Assembly (NCBI GenBank): GCA_021442155.1
Contig: CM038232.1
Span: 65,949,555 to 66,013,554, forward strand
From: Cymbidium sinense
Taxonomy: Eukaryota; Streptophyta; Magnoliopsida; Asparagales; Orchidaceae
DNA: 64,000 nt
Direction: 5' to 3'
Of the stretch, positions 43,551 to 53,497 are shown piece by piece (within the stretch, counting starts at the first letter, position 1; each line of letters starts with the position of its first letter). The notes under the pieces were generated by a model. The model saw only the letters and a program-made list of their open reading frames with translations, ran no database searches and was not told the DNA's origin. The translations under genes were made by a program, and so were the position numbers.

Positions 43551-46500
43551 AGATGTTTCGTTGGAGTAGACCCGCTGACATGGCACCGGGCGAGCCTAGT
43601 GAGGAGGCAATCTGGACTGCTATTGATAGATATGATCCTCAGGGGGATGTCGATGTTAGGGATAGACTTGAGCAGAATGAGGATATGCTATGAGGGCGTG
43701 ATATTTTTCATGAATTTTTCACACGTTCTCCTCTGCTTTCAGGTTGTGCTTGAATTACTTGAGGAGCCAGGGGTATCCACCATTAAGTTGAAATGTTGGG
43801 AGTATAATCCATTAGATGGCAGTGTGGCTCATATCAACTATGGGATATATGATATTCTACAGCCGACAGGTGGCACAATTGAGCCAGTAGGGCAGTCGAG
43901 ATTACTAGGCCATTATCAACTTCAGTTTAATGCACTTGAGTGGCCACGAGACTCGACCGTAGGCTATATTCCTAGCTTAGCCGATGGGTATGTGACTTGG
44001 GCCAGGTACATTTTGCGGGCACATCAAGAGACACTACAGGCAACAAGGGTTTATGAGGCTATGTATTATTCTCTATTTGCTTTCTTAAGTATCCCTCCTT
44101 CTTGGGTTCGAGGTATGATAGAGTTTTGGGATTCTAGCAGTAGTACAATTGGGTTGGCTCAGAGGAGTTGACTGTTACTTTACGAGATATACAGATAGTG
44201 TCAGGACTTCTTGTTTTTGGTCACTACTACGAGGAGTGTATTCCATCAGATGAGGAGCTTTTTCTGAGGTAGCCTTCAGATGATGACGATCGATGGGGTA
44301 GACTCATTTTCCAATAGTTTACCCTGAGCTCCTGAGGCATTACTGCCAGACATATAGAGAAGTCCATTTACTTATGCGGTCTCGAGCGATGATACTAGTG
44401 GGTGTATGGATTCGTAGTTTCTTACAGGAGGATGGTCTGTTTGGTCATCCAGCACAGTTTTGGGATCCGTTTGAGCTAAGCTTATAGCGGGGTGATCATT
44501 TGTCGGAGGAGAGTGCTGAGCCTTCCATGACAGTTGGACACGTATTTCTAGTCGACATGGATGAGGATCTATTCTTAGCGATTTTTAGCCACTTGGATGT
44601 CCACATTTGTTTTCTGTTAGGGGGAGGATTTATGCGATCTAGTGTACTATTAGTGGCTAGTCAGATTGCACGAGGAGAGCATTTGTCATTGGCTCCAGTT
44701 GTACTTGTTCGCACATACAGGGTTATGCAGACCATTTCAGAGTCTAGTTCTCTTGAGCTTCAAGGTATTACTTTACCCTGACAGTATTTATATGCATGGA
44801 TCCATCTTCATATCCATGGAGCTTTCTCTTGCTTAGCTTACCCTGCGTACTTCATAGAGAGAAGTTTCCCTACTGTCATTCAGCTGTCTCAAGCATCTTC
44901 CACATTGGAGAGGGAGCGGTACGTTTGTTCTTCTTTGCTCCACACTTGGTCAGAGATAGATTTTCCCTTGTTCACTAGCCAGATATAGGTGACCTTCGGC
45001 GACATGATTGGAGTCAATATAGTTGATAACATTGATCAGTGAGCCACCTTGCTCCTTAGAGGGGCGATCACTACGGGTGGTGGAATATTTCATTAGAATG
45101 AGACTTGGCTGGCTATGTTATAGATTTGGTCATTCGGTGGTTTTGGAGGGATATCAGTCTAGCAGAGTTGCTCATCAGTTTGGGTTCTCTCGGGCCCACG
45201 ACTTATGGATGACCATTCATCCCAAGCATAGTTGATACTCTTAAGATAGATTGATTGCGGTGGAGACTCATTTTAATCGACGGTTATGTGGATTAACTTT
45301 CGAGGTTGGAGTGCGGTTCTCGGTTTTGCTTGGCTCCTCTATATAGCAACAATGGGATCAATTATATTAGATTGACTTGGGTGCACTTGTCTCTTGCTTC
45401 TTTTATGGAGCATGGGTGCTCGGTATGGCCTTGAGTTAGGCGGTAGGAGTTAAAGTCGAGCACAAAGGCCATGTCGCAGCACTCCCCGGCCTAGTAGCAC
45501 TGTGGGTGATGGTACGTCTCCTTTTGTTTACTTACATACCTTTTTCATGCATACTTTTATGACTAGTAATACATATGTCTGATATTATTCTCTTCTATTT
45601 CTACAACAGGTAGGGGCGAGGATGATTCAGCTACTATGGAGGAGGCTACTACTCTTTCCAGAGTGCGGCTTAAGGAGCCATCTCTTAGCCGCACAGAGGT
45701 GCCTTCTTCCTCTTGTAAGCCGCAGTGTCCTCACGGGGCGGATTAGTCAATGAGTCCTGCTTCTCGCCAGCTTTTGACACCAAATGAAGTACCATCAAGT
45801 TCTAGATTATCAGTTGGCATTGGGCCTACCATCTTTGAGGATTCAAAAGAGGGTGTGCCGAGTGTTTTTGTTATAGAGCCCACTATTTTAGAGATGACGA
45901 TACCACAGATGGATGCATATCTACCTCTTGGACCCCCTGTTATTGCTTGTTGGTCTGGAGAGACACATTTTACATGAGAGGTAGACTTTAGCACTCAGCC
46001 GATCATATCTATTGTTCCTGAGATACCAGTTCCTCATGTGGACGCATCCCCACCTCCTGGTCCTTCTACCATTGCTCACTGGCTTGGGGAGACACCTACT
46101 GCTGCAGAGTTGGGGTTTACTACTGAGCTTACTGTTCTAGCATACCCTTCTTCTACTTTTGACTTCAGAGTAATGCCACAGCTGCCATCGCTCAATGATC
46201 CACTTGGCCACTCTAAGTTCCTACTTCAGGTATTGTATTTGTTCATTCATGTAGTTATTTTAGTTATATTACTGATGATCTCTTCTAGTAATAATAAATT
46301 ATTCATTCTATCTGTACAGTGCCTCATAGAGCAGATTATCAATATGAGATTTATTTCGGTCGATGGACTCGTCTTCATGCCATGACAGACACTGAGGCTG
46401 CCTTAGCTCGAGCTATAGATGACTTACTGAGGAGGGAGGCATACGCTTACTACACTTGTAGCACGGCTTTAGGATATACAGGGTCGTCTTCTTTGATGTA

Positions 46501-46600
46501 CTTTTTTTATGATCTAGGTACTCATTTCTTCAGATTAGTGAGATTTTCTATTTCTTTTTTAGTACATATACTTTCTATTGTGATATCTTGATGAGCTTTG
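43551..46600 (+). pseudogene. Plant mobile domain (PMD)-like gene, multi-exon, antisense in Tat element
   Basis: Reads best as several exons. Exon-like blocks are 43551-43693, 43752-44171 (ending I-P-P-S-W-V-R-G-M-I-E-F-W-D), a frame-shifted continuation at 44172-44270 with T-L-R-D-I-Q-I-V-S-G-L-L (the PMD motif usually T..D...L.GL), 44310-44781, 44782-45000, and Pro/Ser-rich blocks to 46500. Good splice signals are a TTTGCAG acceptor near 43550, GCTTTCAG at 43750, GTACGT to ACAACAG (45512-45609) and GTATTG to TGTACAG (46230-46319). Stops near 44169, 44273 and 44487 suggest decay. PMD proteins of unknown mechanism occur in plant transposons and in MAIN-type host genes involved in silencing. 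The opposite strand carries the Tat pol. Confidence 0.55.
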
Positions 46601-48214
46601 TTAGTTTGGACATTGGATTATCACTATTGAGCTTATCATCACTTTGTACCACTATAGTAACTTAGACAGTAAAAGGTAGATGCCACTAATCCACCATCCT
46701 ATTCATGTTGAACTCAATGATTGCGCTGTTTATGGTGAATTTGGAGCTTGAGATTTTTTTTCTTGCACTGATTCATCTTAGTTGACTTGTTAGGTGAATG
46801 TAAGAATACTTTCTGCCCTATGCTTAATGCTTTGATGGGCTTTGTGAAAGGTTGAGTTTTATTTATTTTAAGATTTGTAGATCCTCCTATCCTAGCATCG
46901 TGAGGACTTGTTGAAGGGTGCATACAGATGACCTAGCCTTCGCTTATATTAGGCCTATAATATTGAGTTATCAATCCGGTAAGTACTCTAATTGAATAAT
47001 CACAAAATCCCTTTAGTTTGGCCATCAACTTTGTATGAACTATGGAATTGCTTCCTCGTGTCTTTGTTTTGTGGACTTGATGAGGAAAATGACTTTGATA
47101 TGCGCTTGGTGCTTGATCAGTCTATTTGAAAATATATTGGGATATAACCTTATAGGTAATGCAAGAATTGATTCGAGATAGCTCTGGGTTGAGAGTTATT
47201 TTCTTAGATTATCTTGGTCTATCGATCAAGCAGAAAGATCTCTTAAATTCTAGTTGCTTGCAATCACTAAGTTGGATATAGTTTGAGATTGAACAACTAT
47301 CATCATTGGACTAACGAGCACGGGCTCTTTTACTGCGGTATTTTCGTATGGCTTGTTGAGTAAGGAGAGCATCAGCAACTCGACCACTTGTGGGTTTGTT
47401 GAGTCTGACCTTTAGAACCTACTCGAGTCTTCGACTAAAGCTGTGATGGCTTGGTGGTTTTGTCATGAGACTGATGAACGGGGGCTCTTTCACTGCGGCC
47501 TTTTCTCATGGGTTGTTGAGTGATGAGAGCATTATTAACTCAACCATTTGTGGGTTTGTTGAGTTCGACCTTTAAAACCCATCTGTGTCCTAGACTTGAA
47601 GATGTAAAGGTTGATATTTTTTCAACTTAGTTGACTGTAGCTTCCAAAATTGAGAGTCCTTTTGACTTGATCATCGACATTTGATGAATCTTGTAGGAAA
47701 GGTTTTGGCCTTTAGGACTGTCTTTTCATGCATTGAAGTAGATTTTTCTTGTTCTTATAAGACCAGCAACTTTAACAATAATAATTATAGATATATTCAT
47801 GGATAATCTCCTATTTCACAGGAAAAGATTGAACAGCTTTGATAATAAAAACTAAAAAATGCCTCCTATCTAATAGGGGGATTGTAGACTAGTTCAAAAA
47901 TGAAATGCAAAGTTTGAACATCTTTAATATAAACAAACGCAGCTCATTCTGATTATAATATATATTTATCTGAGGATCTCGGCTTGAAACACGATGTCAA
48001 CTTAGCTAAATATATAAAAATGCCCCTTGTTTAATAGGGGGGCTTTCACAGCAACTTGAAAATGTATTTTTGCTTTACAAGAGAATATTCAAGTGACATT
48101 ACATGTGTATTTGGCATGAATGCCTTTCTAGTGCGAGATTCATTTAAGTATTTATATACTTATTCACAGTCAATTGTGATATTTCTCGAAGTATCGATCG
48201 TTGATTGGTGGTAT
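46601..48214. other. Non-coding spacer between PMD gene and Tat integrase
   Basis: No coding region is supported. It holds the 160-bp tandem repeat listed separately and two similar strings, CCTCCTATCTAATAGGGGG at about 47863 and CCCCTTGTTTAATAGGGGG at about 48023, each able to form a short stem. Confidence 0.5.
47311..47625. repeat. 160-bp tandem repeat, two copies
   Basis: A unit beginning GGGCTCTTT(T/C)ACTGCGG (47322) recurs at 47482. Both copies contain GAGAGCAT...AACTC(G/A)ACCA and GTGGGTTTGTTGAGT. Tandem repeats between pol and the 3' LTR are common in Tat/Ogre elements. Confidence 0.8.
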
Positions 48215-49330
48215 CGGTCGTTGACCATTCATATAAATAAGCTAGTAGGCTCCTCCTTATACACTTTCTCTATAACGTAAGGACCTTCCCATTTAGCTTC
48301 AAATTTACCACTGATCTTGCGATGAGGGATGATTTCCCTTCTCAGTACCAGAACCATTTCACCTTTCTGGAATGTCCGCGGGCATACTGAACTATTGAAT
48401 ACTTTGGACATCCTCGCTCGGTAAATTTCTAAACTTTGTTGAGCTTAGAGTCTAACTCTGTCAAGTGCATCCAACTCTTCCATTCTTAGATGAGCATTCT
48501 CATCTTGAGTAAGATTGAATTGGACAACTACTCGAAGTGATGGTAGCTCAACTTCTAGTGACAGAACAGCTTCAACTCCAAATGTTAGAGCATAAGGAGT
48601 GGCCTTAGTTGGCGTTTTGTAAGTTGTTCTATATGCCCATAGTGCTTTCATCATTTTAGTGTGTTACTCTCTTTTATTCTTCGTGAAAATCTTTTTGAGC
48701 AACTTCACTAAGGTTTTATTAAAAGCCTCCGCCAAACCATTGGCCCTTAGATTGTAGATTGATGAGTACCAACCAATTTTATGCCGATCGGTGAATCTAT
48801 ATATCTTGCACTCTTGAAAGCGGGCCATTGTCTAAAATGATTCATCTTAGCACCTCAAATCTATTGACAATATTATTAGTGAAGAAGTCAATGACTCGAT
48901 CAGCAGTGACTTCTTTAAACGAAGAAGCTTTAACCTATTTGGAGAAGTAGTCAGTAGTTGCTAAAATGAATCGATGTCCGACGGAAGATGGAGGATCGAT
49001 CAGGATGATTATATATGTCCCCCAACACTCAAATGGCCAAGATGCTACCGGATGTAGCGAATTTTGAGGTTAATGAATGATGTTACCATGGACCTGACAT
49101 TCGTGGCACCTTTTGGTATGATCAATATAATCTTTCACCATTGATGACCAATAATATCTCATTCTCTTGATTTTAATTGTCATCTTGGGACCTGACTGAT
49201 GGGCACTGCAAAGCCCTTCATGAATTTTAGTTATTACTTTGCTAGCTTCATCTAGTCTTAAACATCATAGCCACATCTGTTCGAAAGATCTATGGTATAG
49301 CGTGTCATTAACGTATGCATAGCATAGTAT
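48215..49330 (-). pseudogene. Tat/Ogre-type integrase (broken)
   Basis: Integrase inserts the cDNA. In minus-strand order: H-E-G-L-C-S-A-H-Q-S-G then K-R-C-H-E-C-Q (the HHCC zinc finger, 49225-49090), S-W-P-F-E-C-W-G then I-L-I-D (catalytic core start, 49050-49000), A-T-T-D-Y-F-S-K (48960), D-N-G-P (48840, second Asp), A-Y-R-T-T-Y-K-T-P-T-K-A-T-P-Y (48635-48590) and F-Q-K-G-E-M-V-L then G-P-Y-V-I-E-K-V-Y (48370-48260, C-terminal domain). Several stops are present. The A-T-P-Y-x-L-x-(Y/F)-G-V-E-A-V-L motif is typical of the Tat/Athila side of Ty3. Confidence 0.8.
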
Positions 49331-49539
49331 TCTTTTCTTTATTTGTGAGGCAAATGATTTACCACTAATTAACTTCCCCTCTTTAAAATAATTGATGAAT
49401 GGTTGCCTCTAGTCATCAAATGCTTTACTATGAAAGTTTCTTGTTGTATTTGAAAAACTCCTCACTTGGAGTTCTCTTGATTTGATTTCTCTTGTTCTTA
49501 TAATGGAGTGTGAGGAAGAATCAAAGTTGCATCCGCCGG

Positions 49540-49770
49540 GTTTACGCTTAACAACCTCTTCCTCGGGAGTATGGATTTGTAGGTTGTAAAACTCGACGAT
49601 TGAATACATTGATCATCACATATTCATCATTCATACTCACCATCTCCTTAGCCAGTTTGGCCAAACACCGCTTTGCTTCCGGTCGAGACTCGAGTCAATG
49701 TGACATTTGGATAATAGGCATTTGTTTCTTTTTAAAATAATCGATGAATGGTTACCTCTAATCTGCTTTG
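49540..49770 (-). pseudogene. Tat-type RNase H C-terminus remnant
   Basis: Upstream of the integrase on the minus strand. A readable piece, P-E-A-K-R-C-L-A-K-L-A-K-E-M-V near 49680-49635, then N-R-R-V-L-Q-P near 49595, resembles the A.ALA.LA...... RRVL.P ending of Tat RNase H. The catalytic residues are not visible. Confidence 0.35.
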
Positions 49771-49929
49771 ACATTTGTTTCATCAACTCGAGCACTCATT
49801 TGTGATAATAGGTCAACTAGAGCTTGTTGATCTTATAAACACCCAAGACTTGATTGATGACCAATTGAGAATTTTCAAAGATTTGCAAATTCTTTATACC
49901 GATAGCAATAACTTCTTTTGTAAATATAA

Positions 49930-50882
49930 CAAGATCTTCTTCATTTTTCATGGCCAAGTTAACTTTCTATTGATTATGATAACATTTGGAAGTGAAATGA
50001 TCATATTTTTTTTGCAAATATAACAATGAACATGAGCTCTTTTGTACCTTCAATATTTTGGTTCTTTTTTTCAATCTTCATTTCTTAAGTTTTTACTTTC
50101 TTCATTATTTTTTGATATCCTCCACATCCTCTACCACAACAATGACCACAACCACAACTACACCATGATCTTGCTCATAAATGTCACGAGAATCTTCAAT
50201 TTTAGAATCATTATTTTCACTTTTTAATGTGAGATGTACTTGGAGAGCTTGCTTGATAGCATCCTACTTTTTTTAAAAAAATTTCTTTGTTCATAAGCCA
50301 TTAAAGATCCCATAAATTTGTTAACATTCATAGATTCTAAGCCTTTAGCTTTGTCAATAACTACTACAATGTGCTCAAATTTTATCATGTCAGAACATAG
50401 AATTTTTTTTCTATCACCCAAATATCTTCTAGATTTTCTCGTGATACCTTCGTGGTTGATTAACAATAAAAAACTCTTATGAAATAATCTTCCGCATTTT
50501 CTACTTTCTTCATTTAGAGTGCCTCAAACTTAGCTCAAAGAGATTAAAGTCGAGCCTTCTTCACTTTGTCTATGCCTTTATATGCAACTTGAAGTATCTC
50601 CTATGCTTACATAGAAATAGATGCACTAACCACTTTCTCAAAACTTGCATCATCTAAGGCTTGATAGATGAAGAAGAGCGCTTTCTAATCCTTATTTATA
50701 CTTTCGCTCAATAAATCTCTTTGGGTTGTTGATAATGTTGTTTCATCTTGAGGCTCGACATAGCCTTTTTCAACTATCTCCCAAATGTCTTGGGAACCAA
50801 ACAATGCCTTCATTTGAAGACTCCAATTCTCATAGTTCTCCTTTGTAAGACGAGGCACTTATAGATTCATACCACTTGCCAT
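49930..50882 (-). pseudogene. Copia gag (broken), second copy
   Basis: Starts M-A-S-G-M-N-L at 50882 as in the 28.8 kb copy. It keeps N-W-S-L-Q-M-K-A-L-F-G-S-Q-D-I-W-E-I-V near 50830-50775, A-L-F-F-I-Y-Q-A-L-D near 50685-50655, an 80-codon clean frame at 50224-50466 with S-M-N-V-N-K-F-M-G-S-L, and a degraded zinc-knuckle region near 50040-49960. It stops at the A-M-K-N-E-E-D-L motif near 49935. Shared stops with the first copy suggest both came from an already defective parent, but this needs alignment. Confidence 0.75.
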
Positions 50883-50911
50883 CTTTTAACAAATCTGTCT
50901 CTGATACAAAT

Positions 50912-51005
50912 TTGATATAAATATTATTTGTGAAGAATAAAAGAGGAATGAGAAAATTGTTATAGAAGATAAAGGAAGAGAAACTTGTATTAAAACTTTA
51001 CTTTT
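50912..51005 (-). repeat. Partial LTR and PBS of the second copia copy
   Basis: The last 90 or so bases of the LTR, ending ATATCA on the minus strand, followed by a PBS-like TTGTATCAGAGA. It matches 28670-28780. Confidence 0.75.
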
Positions 51006-51239
51006 CTATCTCCATCAGATATCCTTTTTAAGGAATCCTTTTGCCTCCAATAGGTCTCCTCCATGTCATGGTAGCATGTTAACCTATCATTGGCTTGGTT
51101 TAATAAGATAATTTTGGAGGGATCATGAATAGAAGCTTCTTCTAAAATTATGACTTCTTGCTCTAAATCTTTGATGTTTATGAAAAGATTTTTGAAGCAG
51201 TGTTTATTCAACCATTTGAGGTATTGTTTAATCCTTTTA

Positions 51240-51880
51240 ATTATTTAATCTCGCCATCCTAATAATAGAGTCATCGTGGTAAAGAGGATCACCCCAATTA
51301 GTAGCAACCACCTCTAGAAATCTATCGTCCATAAGCCACATATTTTGAAACCAGAATGGAATATGAGAAGAGGGGGTATCCGTACTAACCTTAATAGAGA
51401 TGAGCAAAGGAAATGGTCGGATAATGTTCTGCTGAGGTGTTCAACAGATGTAATAAGAAAAAAATTGATCTATAGGTCGTTAAAAAGAATCCTATCTAAT
51501 CTTTGCCAAAGTCTATGATTAGTCCAAGTGAATTGAGATCCAATAAAACCTAGATTGGTAAGGTGACAATCCAGGATCATGTTATTGAAGTCCTCCATGG
51601 AGAATAGGTTAGGCGCATTGCCATCAACACGTTCCAAAGAGGAAGAGATAGTGTTGAAATCCCCACCACAAACCAAGGAGCATTAACCGAAGATGAGAAA
51701 TTAACCAGATCTTCCCACGGGATCCTTCTACCATACTTATTACAAGAGGCATAAACAAAGGATCCAAAATAACACCAATTATCAAAGGTGATTTTAACAT
51801 TAACAACCTAGTGGAAATCCTGCATAACATGTAACAAAAGGACTTCTCTAGAAAACCCAAATTTTATTACTCGAAGTTAG
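51240..51880 (-). pseudogene. L1 endonuclease, second copy (broken)
   Basis: 68-codon frame 51470-51676 keeps G-G-D-F-N-T, Q-F-T-W-T-N and Q-R-L-D-R-I-L. The D-H-S-P-L motif expected next is damaged (near 51410). The N-terminal half (51624-51860) is in a second frame. The closing W-G-D-P-L-Y region near 51280 matches L1-A. There is no RT downstream. Confidence 0.75.
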
Positions 51881-52425
51881 AAGAAACTATCAAAACCAAT
51901 CATTCTAGCGACAGATTGGATGTTAGAAGGAAGGATAAAGGGTTCCAAGATCACTAGAAAAGAAATATTATGGGTCCAAACTAAATTGCTAAGTCTATTG
52001 CGAACAGAGAGGGAACCTATCCCTCTCGCGTTCCAAATCAGGAAAGAAACCATTTATTTTGGATGAGAGGAGTGAGATCTAGTAACTCTGGCAAAGCTAG
52101 GAAATTTAGATTTAGATGATTTGTTTTTCTTTTTTATAACTATTTGAAAATTATTGGCCAAATCTACAGCCTAGCCATCAGATAAAGAGTGATCAGTAAA
52201 GTGTTTGATGAAATGAGGTGCCTGGGGGTTGAAGGCCATTTCTCCTTCTTCCAATTCAATGTTGTTGTCTTGATGTAAATAGCCTTTGGATTTAGGCCGG
52301 GTTAGAAGAATAAGCATAGGAGGGATTAGAATTGGGCAAAACACAAATACCTAAATCAAGAGTAGAAGTTATCTCTAAGTACTGCACATCAGCTATTCCT
52401 ATAAGTGCATTCACTTAACCTTTAG

Positions 52426-53450
52426 TTAATGGAGACATAGAGGTAGGGATATTTGCATTAGTTTGGGAATCGACAGCCATGGGGGAACTAGAGTTGCTAT
52501 TAGTGCCATTAATGTCACTATTGTTGCATTATAAATGGTTTCCAACATGAGGAACCTGTTCATTATTAGGAAGAGAGCCAACCTGCAAATGATCAGCCAT
52601 AGCCACCTTAGAATCGGGTTGGTGGCTAAGAATCTGAAGTTCATGACTATTTGGTATCAGATTGGGTGTATTTATGGCCATAACATTTTGTGGTTCACTC
52701 AAAGGAGCCTTAATGGATGGTGCAGCTTTGAATGACACTACAGGATTTTTCTTTAAGTGTGGGTGAGCCACAAAATAATCATCAAATCCATGCCCATGAA
52801 TTCTACAATGAGAACAAAATACAGGAAAGTTTTCAAACTCCACTTTTTGTAAATAACCATATTTTTCTGATCCTAACCAGATTTCCTTAGGATATTTTTT
52901 AGTTATATCCAATTCCACAAGTATCCGGGCAATAGAAGGTCTAGTGTTAGAAGCAGTCGCTTGGTCCAACTAGAGAGGCTGACCGAACAACCCAGCCATA
53001 GCATAGAGAAATTCTGGATTAAAAAATGCACGCGAAGGTTAGAAATAGACAAACTGTAGGAACAATAGGAGATTCCTCCTTAATATCAAAAATGGTGTCC
53101 ATTTCAACAAACACATATGACAATTAAAACAAAATACAGCTGCCCGCAAAAAACACGGAGTAATCCAGATCATTAGAAAGTTGAATCAGTATATGCCGTG
53201 AATCAATCAATCCCATAGAAAATACACCAGAAAGTTTTAGGTTATAGAAAAGGCTCGATGTTTTCCATCGAGGGACGCCGCAAAGGCAAATTTACCAACC
53301 AATGTCAAAAGGCTTAGCAAGATTTTCAACCACCGACCGACACATGATCGTGTACACCAAAAAAATGTAGTGACAAAATCGAGAGACTCACCTGAAATTT
53401 TGCCTTACCTGCAAGCACATCTTTGAAGGATTTAGACGCCATGGAGGGAT
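52426..53450 (-). pseudogene. L1 ORF1, second copy (broken)
   Basis: 146-codon frame 52529-52969 starts in the C-terminal part of DUF4283 (I-L-V-E-L-D-I-T-K-K-Y-P-K-E), then has the zinc knuckle C-S-H-C-R-I-H-G-H with Tyr in place of the last Cys, and the same Pro/Ser tail as L1-A. A shift leads to the frame 52426-52644. The DUF4283 N-terminal part (52970-53440) is readable only in pieces (S-F-K-D-V-L-A-G near 53435). Confidence 0.72.
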
Positions 53451-53497
53451 TTGAGCCAGAGATTCTGGAGGGTTCAATACCTTTGACAGCTGCAAGA

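Larger units (their letters stand above)
43400..49925 (-). mobile_element. Tat/Ogre-type Ty3 element, 3' part, with antisense PMD gene
   Basis: Minus-strand order: RNase H C-terminus (about 49770-49540), integrase (49330-48215), a 1.6 kb non-coding spacer with tandem repeats, a multi-exon plus-strand gene (46600-43500), then a purine-rich tract near 43456-43447 that may be the PPT in front of the 3' LTR. gag, protease and RT are absent: the element is cut at about 49925 where a copia fragment starts. Extra ORFs, often antisense and placed between pol and the 3' LTR, are a known trait of Tat-lineage elements. Assignment rests on integrase motifs and this layout. Confidence 0.62.
49926..51005 (-). 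mobile_element. Copia fragment of the mini-copia family
   Basis: Minus-strand copy of the left part of the element at 28421-30603: an LTR 3' end (51005-50912), a PBS, and gag from an ATG at 50880-50882 down to about 49930. Removing stops, it follows the 28.6-29.8 kb sequence closely. One end is cut in the LTR by the L1 fragment at 51006, the other in gag by the Tat element, so no target duplication can be seen. Confidence 0.8.
51006..53497 (-). mobile_element. L1-A family fragment (ORF1 plus endonuclease), second copy
   Basis: Colinear with 6789-9296 of L1-A at high identity by eye, with small indels. It lacks RT, RNase H, 3' UTR and poly(A), so it is not a normal 5'-truncated insertion but a piece cut at both ends. 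The left join with the copia LTR shares the string TTTCT(AT). The right join with X1 falls in GAGAGGA. Confidence 0.8.

Noticed and set aside
47858..48045. Stem-forming CCCCTATTA...GGGG strings as terminators
   Set aside because: Plant nuclear DNA does not use such hairpin terminators; they are more likely parts of the Tat spacer repeats.
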